32,085 bases of DNA from Chloroflexota bacterium. GTDB lineage: Bacteria > Chloroflexota > Dehalococcoidia > Lucifugimonadales > UBA3495. The position numbers and the translations under genes are program-made. Below are positions 15,922 through 24,644 of this stretch, piece after piece. The first letter of the stretch is position 1. Every line of letters starts with the position of its first letter. The stretch covers positions 1 through 32,085 of the forward strand of contig PBMF01000021.1 in assembly GCA_002721995.1 (NCBI GenBank). Direction: 5' to 3'. The notes beneath the pieces are model-generated. The model did not search any database. It had not been told where the DNA came from and was given only the letters and a program-made list of their open reading frames with translations.

Positions 15922-18900
15922 CTATAGGATGGTCTCGGCGTCTACTTCCAGGTCGGTGGGCGGGTCTTCGCCGGCGAACTCCCGCCACCAGGCGGCGAAG
16001 TTCTCCTCGCCGTGCTTATCCCGGAGCCTGGCCAGGTGGGCCTTGGCTTGGACCAGGACAGGCAGGTTGTTGCCCTCCGCCTGCTGGTAGGTGCGGCCGG
16101 CCCAGAGCAGGGCGCCGGGTATGTCGTCCCGTTCCTCGGCGATCATGCCCAGCTGACCGTAGGTGCGGCAGATGCGGTTCAGGTCCTGTATCTCCTCAAA
16201 GGCGTCCTTGGCTTTGACGTACCATTCCTCGGCCTTGTCCAGGTCTCTCTTCTCGTGGAAAAGCACGCCGAGTTGTCGGCATTCGTCGCCCTCGGCCCGT
16301 CGATCACCCAGGCCCTGCCACTTTTCCATGGCCATCAGGTAGTAGTGCTCGGCGTCTTCGAGAATCATATCCCTGGCCTGCTCCACCAGACCCAGATGAT
16401 GAAACTCGGTGGCCATCTGGGCGTCGTTGCCCATGCGGTCTGACAGGGTCAGAGACTGCTGGTACCAGGACTCGGCTTCGTCCAACTGATACTGGGCGTG
16501 GCAGACAGTGCCCAGGGAGTGATAGATGAGCACCGCCGTTTCCTCGTCCCGGTTCTCTTCCACGATCTCCCTGGCCCGTTGGTACCAGCTTGAGGCCTCG
16601 TCGTACTCGAACTTGTACTGGGCGCAGACCCCCAGGGAGCGGTAGTCCTTGATCATCTCCTCGGCGTCGCCGATGCGCTGGTGAATCTCCAGGGCCTTGC
16701 TGAACCACTCCTTGGCCTCGGTGTAGCGGCGTTGGTATTGGGATACCAGGCCCAGGCCGTAGTAATCGTCGGCCACGGTCTCCTCGTCCTCGCCGCCCTC
16801 GAGGATGGCCAGGGACTTGGTGAAGAGCTCTTCGGCTTCGGCAAGCTGCCACCGGTTCTGGGCCACCTGGCCCATCTGGTGGTAGACCGCGGCGGTGCGC
16901 GGGTCCGTCTCGCCATCTTCGGTGGAACTGAGATAGGCCAATAATTGCTGGTTCAGGTCGTCGGCCCGTTCGAACTCCCTGGTCTCGATACACTCGCTGG
17001 CCTCGGTGCCCATCAGATACAGCCAGAGTTGGACTCCGCCGGTCTTCGTTGCCTCTTCGGCGGTGACCCCGGCAACCTCCAGCAACTGGCGGCGGAGGCG
17101 GCGAAGTTCGGGGTATCGCTTCTGCATCCGGTAGACCTGGGCCAGCGGTTGTACCAGCAATTGGGCGTTCTCCCACTGGCCTGCTTCCAGGGCCAGGCCC
17201 AGGGCCTGGGTGATGTTGCCCTCCTCGGCCAGGATGGCGGTGGTGCCGGCGTCTTGGTTCTCGTAGAGGGTCTCCATGAAGTAGTCAGCGGTGTCGGCGT
17301 AGACCCGCACCACCTCCTGCTCCAACTGGGCGACGGCGCTCTGGGAGAACTGGCGGTAGAGGCTGCGGCCGAAGAACCAGGGCAGAGAGCTATTTATCTG
17401 GTAGACGCTGGGGGTGATGGGTTCCAGGAACCCGTCGGCCCGGGCGATGCGGAGCAGGGTGCGGCAGGCGCCGTAGCCCAGCTGCTCTCCGGTGACCGAT
17501 CGGTAGACCTGGCCCTCCTGGGTGATGTGGGTCAGGATGTCCATCATAACGCGGCTGCGGAACATGAACATGAAGGGCAGGTGCACCCGGCTGCGGTGGG
17601 TCATGCGGCTGTAGGAGTGGTCCATGACCACGGTCAGGTAATCGGGGCGGCCCTCTTCGTCGGCACCGGGTTGGTGCTGCTCCAGTTGGGAGCGCAGTTC
17701 GTTCAGTAGGATGGAAGCGGGGACGTCCTTCAGGACGGGCAGCGCGATCTCCATGGCCAGTGGATGGCCTTCCACCAGGTCCAGAACCTCCAGGTACTCG
17801 GGCCCCAGGCGTATGGGGTCGGCCCCGGCCTCTTCCAAGAGGCGGGTGCCCATGACGATGCGGTCGTGGCCCTTGAGCCCGCCCAGTTGGAACTCGCCGT
17901 GGGAAACGTTGAGCCAGCTTTCATGGTTGCGGCGGCTGACCAGGAGCGTCCAGGTCTGTCCGCCTTCGGTTACATCCTTGATGAAGGAGTCCAGGTCGGC
18001 CATCTCCTGTTCGTCCAGAAGTCCGGGCGCGCCGGCCGGGAAACCGGCCAGGTTCTGGAGGCTGTCGAAGACCAGCAGGGCCGGCTGTTCGCGAAGGTAT
18101 TCTGTGACCCAGGTACGGCGTTCATCGGCCCGCAGGTTGCCAAAGTCCAGTCCAGCCAGGGCCGTGCCAATCTCATGGAGCACCCGCTCCAGGCCGGCGC
18201 CGACTTCAAATGCCAGGTAAAAGACTCCACCGGGACGGGCGCCGGTCTTGCGCAGCCAGGCGGCCAGGCCCAGGGCCACTTCGGACTTGCCCACGCCCAC
18301 ATCGCCGGAGAGCATGACCACCTGGTCGTCTTGGAACTTCCGCTCAAGGGCGAGCATCTCGGCGTGTCTACCGATCAAGCCGTAGGGTCCGCCCCGGGGC
18401 AGGTCTGGGCCGTGGGACTCTTCCGCCGGTTGGGGCACACCGGGTAACGGCGTTTCAGGTTCCTGCACTGTTATGGCTGTGGGATCGTATTCCTGGGACT
18501 CAAAAACTATCGGCAGGGTCCAGTCCCAGGTGACCATAGGACCAGTGGCGGAGGGCCGTTGGGGGTGTTCCATCATGCCCTGGCGTATGTTGGCGACGGT
18601 CTGGGTCACGGGTGTCCCTTCGGCCAGTCCTCTGAAGAGGAACTCGGATACCAGGACCCGGCCGGCGCCGGCAATGGGCAGGGGCAGGACTAGCACCTGG
18701 GGGACTCCACTCTGGGCCAGTCCGGCGCAGAAGGACATGACATTGTCTTGGGGACTGTCTCCGGACGCGTTCAGCAACACCAAGGGAGACTCCGCTGAGG
18801 CGATCACTTGGGCCAGGGTGGCTGCGTCCACGGCGCCGCCGTCCATCTGAATGCCCTGGCTGTCCACGGTGAAGCCGTCCAGATGCACCAGGTGGTAGTG

Positions 18901-19521
18901 GGTGGGCTTCTCGGCCAACTGTTCCTGGAGCTGGGTCAGGGTCGATGGGCGCAGACAGTCCAGTTCGGCCTCGATCTTGAGGGACTCCAGGGAGGCCAAC
19001 TCCTCTGCCGAAAGGCTGCCCGAGTTCTCTCCGCTCGGCGGCAGGAGCAGCAGCACGTTCAGTTGGTCGGTGGGCAGGCTGCCGGTAAAGCTCCCAAGCC
19101 CCTCGGCGGACAGACGCCGGGATACACCGGATAGCTGGGAGACCAGATACCCGCTGTTGTCGTGGTTCAGTAATTCCCAGGGCAGTCCCAGGAACTCAGG
19201 CCGGGTGGAGACGATGGACAGGTGAGAGTTTAGCGCCTTATCCAGGAGCGCTCTGGCTTCCTCGCCTCCGAATACCGCTTCGTAGAGTAGCCGTCCCAGG
19301 TCCTTGAGGCCGGTCTCCACCTGCTCAGCCCTGGCCTTGGCTTCGCCGAAGGTGTTCAGGGGGTATTCGGTGTGGTACCAGCGTATCTCCGCCAGTTCAG
19401 CTTCGGTGAGGGGGAGCGGGAAGTTGATGGGCGGGGCGGACTCAGTGCCGGACTCGCCCAATATTGAAAGTTGGACCTGGCCCGAATCGGCCAGGTCAAC
19501 GATTTGCAGTAGGTCAGCCAA
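15922..19521 (-). CDS. CHAT-like/STAND NTPase/TPR protein, 1199 aa, with a degenerate protease site
   Basis: Three parts are visible. Residues about 75-340 resemble a CHAT caspase-like domain (LGLPWELLN at 111-119, HYHLVHLDGF, LVLLNASGDS). The catalytic His of the (S/A)GHG motif is Phe217 and the Cys of NAC is Ser253, so peptidase activity is unlikely. Residues about 380-700 form a STAND P-loop ATPase: GRHAEM, Walker A GDVGVGKS (406-413), Walker B LLVFD (482-486), LLVSRR (526-531), GHPLA (585-589) and a winged-helix-like region. Residues about 876-1160 hold seven roughly 40-residue TPR units. The TTG start has a strong GGAGG. STAND proteins are ligand-triggered switches in signalling and phage defence. 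Sensing by the TPRs and signalling through the pseudo-CHAT or the neighbouring hydrolase are inference. Confidence 0.82.
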   Translation of the reverse strand: MADLLQIVDLADSGQVQLSILGESGTESAPPINFPLPLTEAELAEIRWYHTEYPLNTFGEAKARAEQVETGLKDLGRLLYEAVFGGEEARALLDKALNSHLSIVSTRPEFLGLPWELLNHDNSGYLVSQLSGVSRRLSAEGLGSFTGSLPTDQLNVLLLLPPSGENSGSLSAEELASLESLKIEAELDCLRPSTLTQLQEQLAEKPTHYHLVHLDGFTVDSQGIQMDGGAVDAATLAQVIASAESPLVLLNASGDSPQDNVMSFCAGLAQSGVPQVLVLPLPIAGAGRVLVSEFLFRGLAEGTPVTQTVANIRQGMMEHPQRPSATGPMVTWDWTLPIVFESQEYDPTAITVQEPETPLPGVPQPAEESHGPDLPRGGPYGLIGRHAEMLALERKFQDDQVVMLSGDVGVGKSEVALGLAAWLRKTGARPGGVFYLAFEVGAGLERVLHEIGTALAGLDFGNLRADERRTWVTEYLREQPALLVFDSLQNLAGFPAGAPGLLDEQEMADLDSFIKDVTEGGQTWTLLVSRRNHESWLNVSHGEFQLGGLKGHDRIVMGTRLLEEAGADPIRLGPEYLEVLDLVEGHPLAMEIALPVLKDVPASILLNELRSQLEQHQPGADEEGRPDYLTVVMDHSYSRMTHRSRVHLPFMFMFRSRVMMDILTHITQEGQVYRSVTGEQLGYGACRTLLRIARADGFLEPITPSVYQINSSLPWFFGRSLYRQFSQSAVAQLEQEVVRVYADTADYFMETLYENQDAGTTAILAEEGNITQALGLALEAGQWENAQLLVQPLAQVYRMQKRYPELRRLRRQLLEVAGVTAEEATKTGGVQLWLYLMGTEASECIETREFERADDLNQQLLAYLSSTEDGETDPRTAAVYHQMGQVAQNRWQLAEAEELFTKSLAILEGGEDEETVADDYYGLGLVSQYQRRYTEAKEWFSKALEIHQRIGDAEEMIKDYRSLGVCAQYKFEYDEASSWYQRAREIVEENRDEETAVLIYHSLGTVCHAQYQLDEAESWYQQSLTLSDRMGNDAQMATEFHHLGLVEQARDMILEDAEHYYLMAMEKWQGLGDRRAEGDECRQLGVLFHEKRDLDKAEEWYVKAKDAFEEIQDLNRICRTYGQLGMIAEERDDIPGALLWAGRTYQQAEGNNLPVLVQAKAHLARLRDKHGEENFAAWWREFAGEDPPTDLEVDAETIL

Positions 19522-19613
19522 TGGGGCCTCCGGATGGTATCCAGGGGTGATACCCGCCCCCTTTAGAGGGCTGGGAAATACGTGCTTTCAGCCTGGGATT
19601 TAGTCTCCGAGAC

Positions 19614-19643
19614 ATACTATCACCGGCCCCTCGACCAGTCCAA
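19614..19643 (-). promoter_or_regulatory. Candidate promoter for the STAND-hydrolase operon
   Basis: On the minus strand TTGGAC (19643-19638), an 18-base spacer and TAGTAT (19619-19614) lie about 90 bases before the TTG start. This suggests the STAND gene is not simply read through from the ThDP gene upstream. Confidence 0.4.
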
Positions 19644-19654
19644 TGAAATTGAGC

Positions 19655-21373
19655 CTAAGTCTGGCCCGGCCGCCAGGCGCCGGCGCGCCAGTCGTCGGGG
19701 CTGGGGACGTGGTCAACCAGGACGTCCACCACGGCGGGTCTTCCTGACGCCTGAGCGGCGCGTAGGGCGTCGGGCAGGTCCTTGGAGTGGCTGACCTGGA
19801 TGCCGAAGGCTCCCATGCCCTCGGCCACGGTCGCGTTGTTGGTGGGGAAGAACTCGGAGGCTATCTTGTGCGCCTCGGGCTGGTGGTCGTGGACCATGCC
19901 CAGCACGTTGTCATTGAATACCACGCAGATGATGGGCAGGTCGTACTGGACCGCCGTGGAGATGGCGTTCACGGTCATCATGTAGCCGCCATCGCCGGTC
20001 ACGCACACCACCCGCTGGTTGGGGTAGACCAGCTTTAGGCCCACGGCCGCGGGCACTGCCCAGCCCATGCCGGCGGTGCCGCCGGGGCTGTAGAAGGTGT
20101 TGGCCTGGCGGGCCTTGTACAGGTGGGCCATCCAGGTGCGGTTGTTGCCGGCGTCCAGGGCGATGATGGAATCTGCGTCCAGGGTCGCCTGCAACTGGGC
20201 CACCAGCCTCTGGGGTGTCACGGGCGAAGAGTCTTCCTGCATGCCTGGCAGCTCGTAGTACGAGCCTGAGTCTCGGCGGCCGGGCAGGCTGTCGGTCCAG
20301 TCTTTGCGGTTGCCGGCGGTGCCTGGCGCGGCGTCCTTGGAGGCTTTCACCAACTGGTCCAGGATGGCGGCGGCGTCGCCGACGAGGCCGAGTTCAATGG
20401 GGAAGGACCAGCCGGCGTTCCGTTCTTCAATGTCGATCTGGATGATCCGCTGTCGGTTGGGATCGAAGATGTCGGGGCGTTCGCCCACTGTCTCCTGGGA
20501 ACGCAGCAGCGCGCCGATCACCAACACGGTGTCGGCATCGCCCACGGCCTTGTTGGCCGTGTCCTGGCCGTAGGTGCCCACCATGCCCAGGGCCAGGGGA
20601 TGGTCCTCGGCGATGGCGCTCTTTCCTTTGTAGCTGGTGGCAACTGGCATGCCCCACTGCTCGGCCAGTTCCTGGAGCTGGGAATGGGCTCCGGCCACGT
20701 GCACGCCGTTGCCGGCGATGATCACGGGACGTTTGGACTCGTTCAGTATCTGCACGGCCCGCTCAATGTCCACGGGGGCGCTGGCAGGCTTGGCGGTGTT
20801 CAGGAAACCGGCGGCGTTGTGGATGAAGGGTGGCGACTCCACGTCCACATCCCCGCCCACGGCCGCCGAGCGCATCAGGACGGTGGTGGGGCCGGGGCGT
20901 CCGCTCATGGCGTGCTTGATGGCCAACTGCGTGCCCAAGACAGCTTCCTTAGGGTTAGTGGCCAGGGTGGTGTACTTGGTCATGGACTTGAAGATGCTCT
21001 GCAGGTCGATGCTGCCGTACTCGCCCGCGCCCGACTGGTTGGCGGGACGGTTGGCCGCGCCGCTGTCCGAGGTGTCGGTGAGGACCACCATTGGAGAGCT
21101 GCTCAGCATGGCCTCCATGATGCCGAAAGAGGCGTTGGAGCCCATGAACAGGCCCTGGCCCATGATCGCCGCCGGCTTGCCGCTGGCCCGGCCGTAGGCG
21201 TCGGCCATGATGGCCGCCACCTGCTCGTGGCGCACCAGGATGGTCTTGATGCGGTCCTGCCGGGTCTCCAGGATGTTGAAGATCTGGCCCGTTGAGCCGC
21301 CGGGGATACCGAAAACATATTCGATACCGGCTTCCTCCAATTGCTGGACAATCATCTCGCTGGCTGATGGCAT
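19655..21373 (-). CDS. ThDP-dependent acetolactate synthase-like protein
   Basis: A 572-residue protein of the acetolactate synthase/benzoylformate decarboxylase superfamily. EYVFGIPGGSTG and RHEQVAAIMADAYGRASG carry the ThDP-activating Glu in its usual context. PVIIAGNGVHVAG marks the central domain, and GDGGYMMTVNA with FNDN is the metal-diphosphate motif. The ATG at 21373 follows GTGAGG; a longer frame upstream crosses the promoter region and is rejected. It faces a second ThDP gene at 21621 across a shared promoter region. Without a small subunit or ilvC/ilvD neighbours, a catabolic 2-oxoacid decarboxylase or carboligase is as likely as true acetolactate synthase. Confidence 0.88.
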   Translation of the reverse strand: MPSASEMIVQQLEEAGIEYVFGIPGGSTGQIFNILETRQDRIKTILVRHEQVAAIMADAYGRASGKPAAIMGQGLFMGSNASFGIMEAMLSSSPMVVLTDTSDSGAANRPANQSGAGEYGSIDLQSIFKSMTKYTTLATNPKEAVLGTQLAIKHAMSGRPGPTTVLMRSAAVGGDVDVESPPFIHNAAGFLNTAKPASAPVDIERAVQILNESKRPVIIAGNGVHVAGAHSQLQELAEQWGMPVATSYKGKSAIAEDHPLALGMVGTYGQDTANKAVGDADTVLVIGALLRSQETVGERPDIFDPNRQRIIQIDIEERNAGWSFPIELGLVGDAAAILDQLVKASKDAAPGTAGNRKDWTDSLPGRRDSGSYYELPGMQEDSSPVTPQRLVAQLQATLDADSIIALDAGNNRTWMAHLYKARQANTFYSPGGTAGMGWAVPAAVGLKLVYPNQRVVCVTGDGGYMMTVNAISTAVQYDLPIICVVFNDNVLGMVHDHQPEAHKIASEFFPTNNATVAEGMGAFGIQVSHSKDLPDALRAAQASGRPAVVDVLVDHVPSPDDWRAGAWRPGQT

Positions 21374-21400
21374 GCTGGCCTCACTTGGTGGGTTTGGGGG

Positions 21401-21429
21401 ATGATACCCTTCGCTAATAGAAGGGTCAA
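21401..21429 (-). promoter_or_regulatory. Promoter for the leftward ThDP gene
   Basis: On the minus strand TTGACC (21429-21424), a 17-base spacer and TATCAT (21406-21401) form a strong sigma-70-type promoter 28 bases before the ATG. The boxes are identical to those of the rightward gene. Confidence 0.65.
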
Positions 21430-21507
21430 GGAAGCTAATTTCGTATCTGAAACCGCCCAAATCTTGGGTATCCTGAGCCCTTGTTTTGACGTTGAGAGGC
21501 AAATCGG

Positions 21508-21536
21508 TTGACCCCTCTATAGGTAGGGCGTATCAT
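21508..21536 (+). promoter_or_regulatory. Promoter for the rightward ThDP gene
   Basis: TTGACC (21508-21513), a 17-base spacer and TATCAT (21531-21536). The leader before the ATG at 21621 would be about 80 bases. The first part of the spacer resembles that of the leftward promoter (CC/CT then TCTAT). Confidence 0.65.
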
Positions 21537-21620
21537 CCATCCAGCCTGAGGCGGGCCAGGCACGGAAGCAAGCTTGGGTATCCCGCCGGGTAAATACTCG
21601 CCCCAGATAAGAGAGGAATC

Positions 21621-23306
21621 ATGCGTGGTGCCGATGCCGTAGTTCGCGCCCTGGAGAAAGAGGGAGTTGAGTACATCTCCGGTTTCCAGGGAGGCGGTCT
21701 CGCCCCCCTTTGGACGGGCCTGAGAAACTCGGAGACCATCAAGGTGTTCGCCGCCAGGAACGAGCGGCTGGGTGTGGAGATCGCCGACGGATACGCCCGG
21801 GCCACCGGGAAGGTGGGCGTGGCCATGACCGGCACCGGCCCCGGCGCCACCAACACACTGACCGGCATCGCCGGCGCCTACGCCGACAACATCCCCGTGC
21901 TGTTGCTCATGGGCCAACACCCCCTGAACCAGTTGGGCAAAGAGGTCCAGCAGGAGGTCTCCGCCAGCATCTTCGACACTCTGGTCAAATGGCGGGGCAC
22001 CATGACCACGGTGGAGGACATCCCCGCCATCATGCGCCGGGCCTTCACTGCCCTGCGCTCCGGTTCGCCCGGTCCGGTGGTGCTGGAGATGCCCGGCGAC
22101 GTGCTGATGACCGAGGTTGATGACGCGGTCTTGGAGTACGAACCGGTGGGCCCGGGCCGAAAGTCGGCCCCCGCCGCCGATGAGATAGCGAAGGCGGCCG
22201 ACCTGTTGGTCAACGCCACCAACCCAGTCTTGAACCTGGGCGGCGGCGTCTTGTCCGCCGAGGCCTGGGACGAGGCGAAGGAGCTGGCTGAGCTGTTGTC
22301 CATGCCGGTGGCCACGACTCTGGTGGCCAAGGGAGTCTTCCCCGAGGACCACCCCCTCTCCATGGGGATGGGGTGCTACCCGCGCAGCCGCTACGCCAGC
22401 GGCGCTTCCCTTCACATGAACCGTAAGGCCGACGTGGTCTTGGCTGTGGGCAACTCCTACCGGCTGCCCAACGGTACCGACGGACGGCCCATCCCCGACG
22501 GCGTGAGCCTGATTCACGTGAACGCCGACGAGAACGACCTGAACAAGATCTACCAGGCCGATGTGCCAATCCTGGCCGACGCCAAATTGGCCCTACGGGC
22601 CATCTTGGACGCGGTGAAAGAAAGGGTCGGGCCCGGAAGCGGCGGCCTCAAAGAGGAAGTGGTGGCCGAGATCAAGCAGGCCAAGGACAAGCAGAAGGCG
22701 GAGTGGTCGTCCGTGGTTGACGACCTGTCGGCGCCAACCAACGGTTACCGCGTGGTGAACGAGCTGGCCAAGATCATCGACCCCAGCAAGACCATCGCCC
22801 TCCACGACGCCGGCGGCAGCCGAGGTTACATGTCGCCCTTCTGGACCGCCACCTTGCCCCGCAGTTACGTGGGCATGGGCGGCATGGCTGCCATGGGTTG
22901 GTCCCTGGGCGGGGCCATCGGCGCCAAGCTGGGCCAGCCCGACAAATTGGTGGTCCACCTGCTGGGCGACGCGTCCTTCGGCATGGTGGGCATGGAGTTG
23001 GAGACGGCGGTGCGCATGGGCCTGCCCACCTTGACCATCGTGATCAACAACGAGGGCACTGGCGGAGGACTGATGGGCATGGAACGACCCAACGGACCGC
23101 CGCCGGACATGGCCAAGCTGTCGGGAGACTGGAGCGTGGTTGCCCAGGGTTTGGGCGCCTACTCGGAGCGGGTGGAAGACCCGTCGGACGTGGGACCGGC
23201 TCTACAGCGCGCCATCACCGCCACGGAGAACGGACAGGCAGCCCTGGTGGAGGTCATGATCAAGCCCATGTCCACGCCTGACCTGCCTGACGATTGGTCC
23301 ATATAG
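21621..23306 (+). CDS. ThDP-dependent decarboxylase-like protein (oxalyl-CoA decarboxylase-like C-terminus)
   Basis: A 561-residue ThDP enzyme divergent from the 19655 gene. The N-terminal domain has NERLGVEIADGYARATG with the conserved Glu and GTGPGATNTLTGIAGAYAD. The C-terminal domain has GMGGMAAMGWSLGGAIGAKLG and GDASFGMVGMELETAVR with INNEG; the GDxxFGxxGME pattern recalls oxalyl-CoA decarboxylase rather than acetolactate synthase. GAGAGGA precedes the ATG. It is followed after 45 bases by an acetamidase/formamidase-family gene, probably in the same operon. The substrate is unknown; decarboxylation of a 2-oxo acid or acyl-CoA is inferred. Confidence 0.87.
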   Translation: MRGADAVVRALEKEGVEYISGFQGGGLAPLWTGLRNSETIKVFAARNERLGVEIADGYARATGKVGVAMTGTGPGATNTLTGIAGAYADNIPVLLLMGQHPLNQLGKEVQQEVSASIFDTLVKWRGTMTTVEDIPAIMRRAFTALRSGSPGPVVLEMPGDVLMTEVDDAVLEYEPVGPGRKSAPAADEIAKAADLLVNATNPVLNLGGGVLSAEAWDEAKELAELLSMPVATTLVAKGVFPEDHPLSMGMGCYPRSRYASGASLHMNRKADVVLAVGNSYRLPNGTDGRPIPDGVSLIHVNADENDLNKIYQADVPILADAKLALRAILDAVKERVGPGSGGLKEEVVAEIKQAKDKQKAEWSSVVDDLSAPTNGYRVVNELAKIIDPSKTIALHDAGGSRGYMSPFWTATLPRSYVGMGGMAAMGWSLGGAIGAKLGQPDKLVVHLLGDASFGMVGMELETAVRMGLPTLTIVINNEGTGGGLMGMERPNGPPPDMAKLSGDWSVVAQGLGAYSERVEDPSDVGPALQRAITATENGQAALVEVMIKPMSTPDLPDDWSI

Positions 23307-23351
23307 AGCTATCAGTTAACGTATGGGATGCCGAGGGACTTTTGGAGAACC

Positions 23352-24458
23352 ATGAAGAGTGTTGAGATTGACCGCAGTAAGCGGTTGAAGGACGACCCCG
23401 GCAAGGGGCACAACCGGTGGCACCCGGATATTCCTCCCATCTTGGAGGTCGATCCCGGCGAGGATGTGGTGCTGGAAACGCGGGACGCCTCCGACGGGCA
23501 GATGCAGCCCAATATAACCGTGGACGACTTCCCGGGGTTCGCCGGCAAGGTGGGTCACCCGCTGACCGGCCCGGTTTACATAAAGGGAGCCGAGCCCGGT
23601 GACCTGCTGGAGATCGAGTACGTCGACATCATCCCCCAGGCCTACGGCTGGACTCGCAACCGACCCGGCGCCGGGTTCCTGCGCGACCTCTTCACCGAGC
23701 CCTACGTGGTCCACTGGGAAATGTCGGACGGTTGGGCCACCTCCAAAGACCTGTCCGGCGTTAGGATACCCAATGGGTCTTTCATGGGTACCGCCGGAAT
23801 CGCGCCTTCCCGGGCCCAATTGGATGCCTGGACGGCGCGGGAGGCAGACCTGGTGAAGCGGGGTGGGGTGGCTTTCCCGCCAGATCTTGAAGACGCGGTG
23901 CCCCAGGGCGTCATAGGCGAAGAGGGACTGCGTACCGTACCGCCCCGGGAGAACTGCGGCAATGTGGACGCCAAGCAGCTGACCAAGGGTTCCCGGTTAC
24001 TGATACCCGTCAACGTATCCGGGGGACTGTATTCCGCCGGCGACGGGCACTATGCCCAGGGAGACTCGGAGTGCTGCATCACGGCCATCGAGATGGGGGC
24101 TACGGTGGCGGTCAAATTCCACCTGCACAAGGGAGAGGCCGCGCGGCATAACATAACTTTCCCCCGGTTTGCCCACCCAGGTTATTTCATCGCTCCGGAG
24201 TGGGCGGCGCCGCGGAACTTCATTGCCACCATGGGGATGCCCATTCGCGAGGACGGCACCCAGGAGGGCGAGGACCTGACGTTGGCGGCGCGGAACGCCC
24301 TGATCAACATGATCGACCTGCTGAAAGAACGGGGTTGGACCAAAGAACAGGCCTACGTGATCTGCAGCGTGGCGGTGGACCTAAGAATCAGCAACGTGGT
24401 GGACCTGCCCAACGTCACGGTGTCGGCATTTTTGCCCGAGGACATCTTCAACGGGTAG
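23352..24458 (+). CDS. Acetamidase/formamidase family protein
   Basis: A 368-residue FmdA/AmdA-family protein. Characteristic segments are PGEDVVLETRDASDGQ, GPVYIKGAEPGDLLEIE, NCGNVDAKQLTKGSRLLIPV and QGDSECCITAIEMGATV. Family members hydrolyse small amides such as formamide or acetamide to ammonia and the acid. The ATG at 23352 is chosen over 23328 because GGAGA lies five bases before it. It lies close behind the ThDP gene, so the two may act on related substrates (inference). A palindromic bidirectional terminator follows at 24590. Confidence 0.88.
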   Translation: MKSVEIDRSKRLKDDPGKGHNRWHPDIPPILEVDPGEDVVLETRDASDGQMQPNITVDDFPGFAGKVGHPLTGPVYIKGAEPGDLLEIEYVDIIPQAYGWTRNRPGAGFLRDLFTEPYVVHWEMSDGWATSKDLSGVRIPNGSFMGTAGIAPSRAQLDAWTAREADLVKRGGVAFPPDLEDAVPQGVIGEEGLRTVPPRENCGNVDAKQLTKGSRLLIPVNVSGGLYSAGDGHYAQGDSECCITAIEMGATVAVKFHLHKGEAARHNITFPRFAHPGYFIAPEWAAPRNFIATMGMPIREDGTQEGEDLTLAARNALINMIDLLKERGWTKEQAYVICSVAVDLRISNVVDLPNVTVSAFLPEDIFNG

Positions 24459-24546
24459 ATCCAGGCGTGGAAAGTGGGGATTTCGGACTGTGGTGGCCCC
24501 TTGGACGGCTCGCTGAGGAAAAGGGGCCTTAAAACGGACGAGAGGA

Positions 24547-24563
24547 CGCCAAAAATTTTGGCG
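24547..24563. repeat. 17-bp AT-centred palindrome
   Basis: CGCCAAAA and TTTTGGCG surround a single A, giving perfect 8-bp arms. It lies between the amidase stop and the bidirectional terminator. An operator or a weak extra hairpin are both possible. Confidence 0.35.
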
Positions 24564-24589
24564 CTGGTTTGAGAATACAGCCTGGACAA

Positions 24590-24625
24590 AAAGAAAAGCC
24601 CCGCGTTAACGCGGGGCTTTTCTTT
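24590..24625. terminator. Bidirectional terminator, 36-bp perfect palindrome
   Basis: The whole 36 bases are self-complementary: an A-rich flank, GCCCCGCG, TTAA, CGCGGGGC and a T-rich flank. Each strand therefore has a GC stem followed by TTTTCTTT. It serves the amidase gene (plus) and the small HTH gene (minus). Confidence 0.92.
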
Positions 24626-24644
24626 GTCTGCCTGCTTGCCTGGG

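Noticed and set aside
21435-22517. Minus-strand frame of 360 codons across the divergent promoter region and the ThDP gene
   Set aside because: It is antisense to a well-conserved ThDP enzyme and would run through both promoters.
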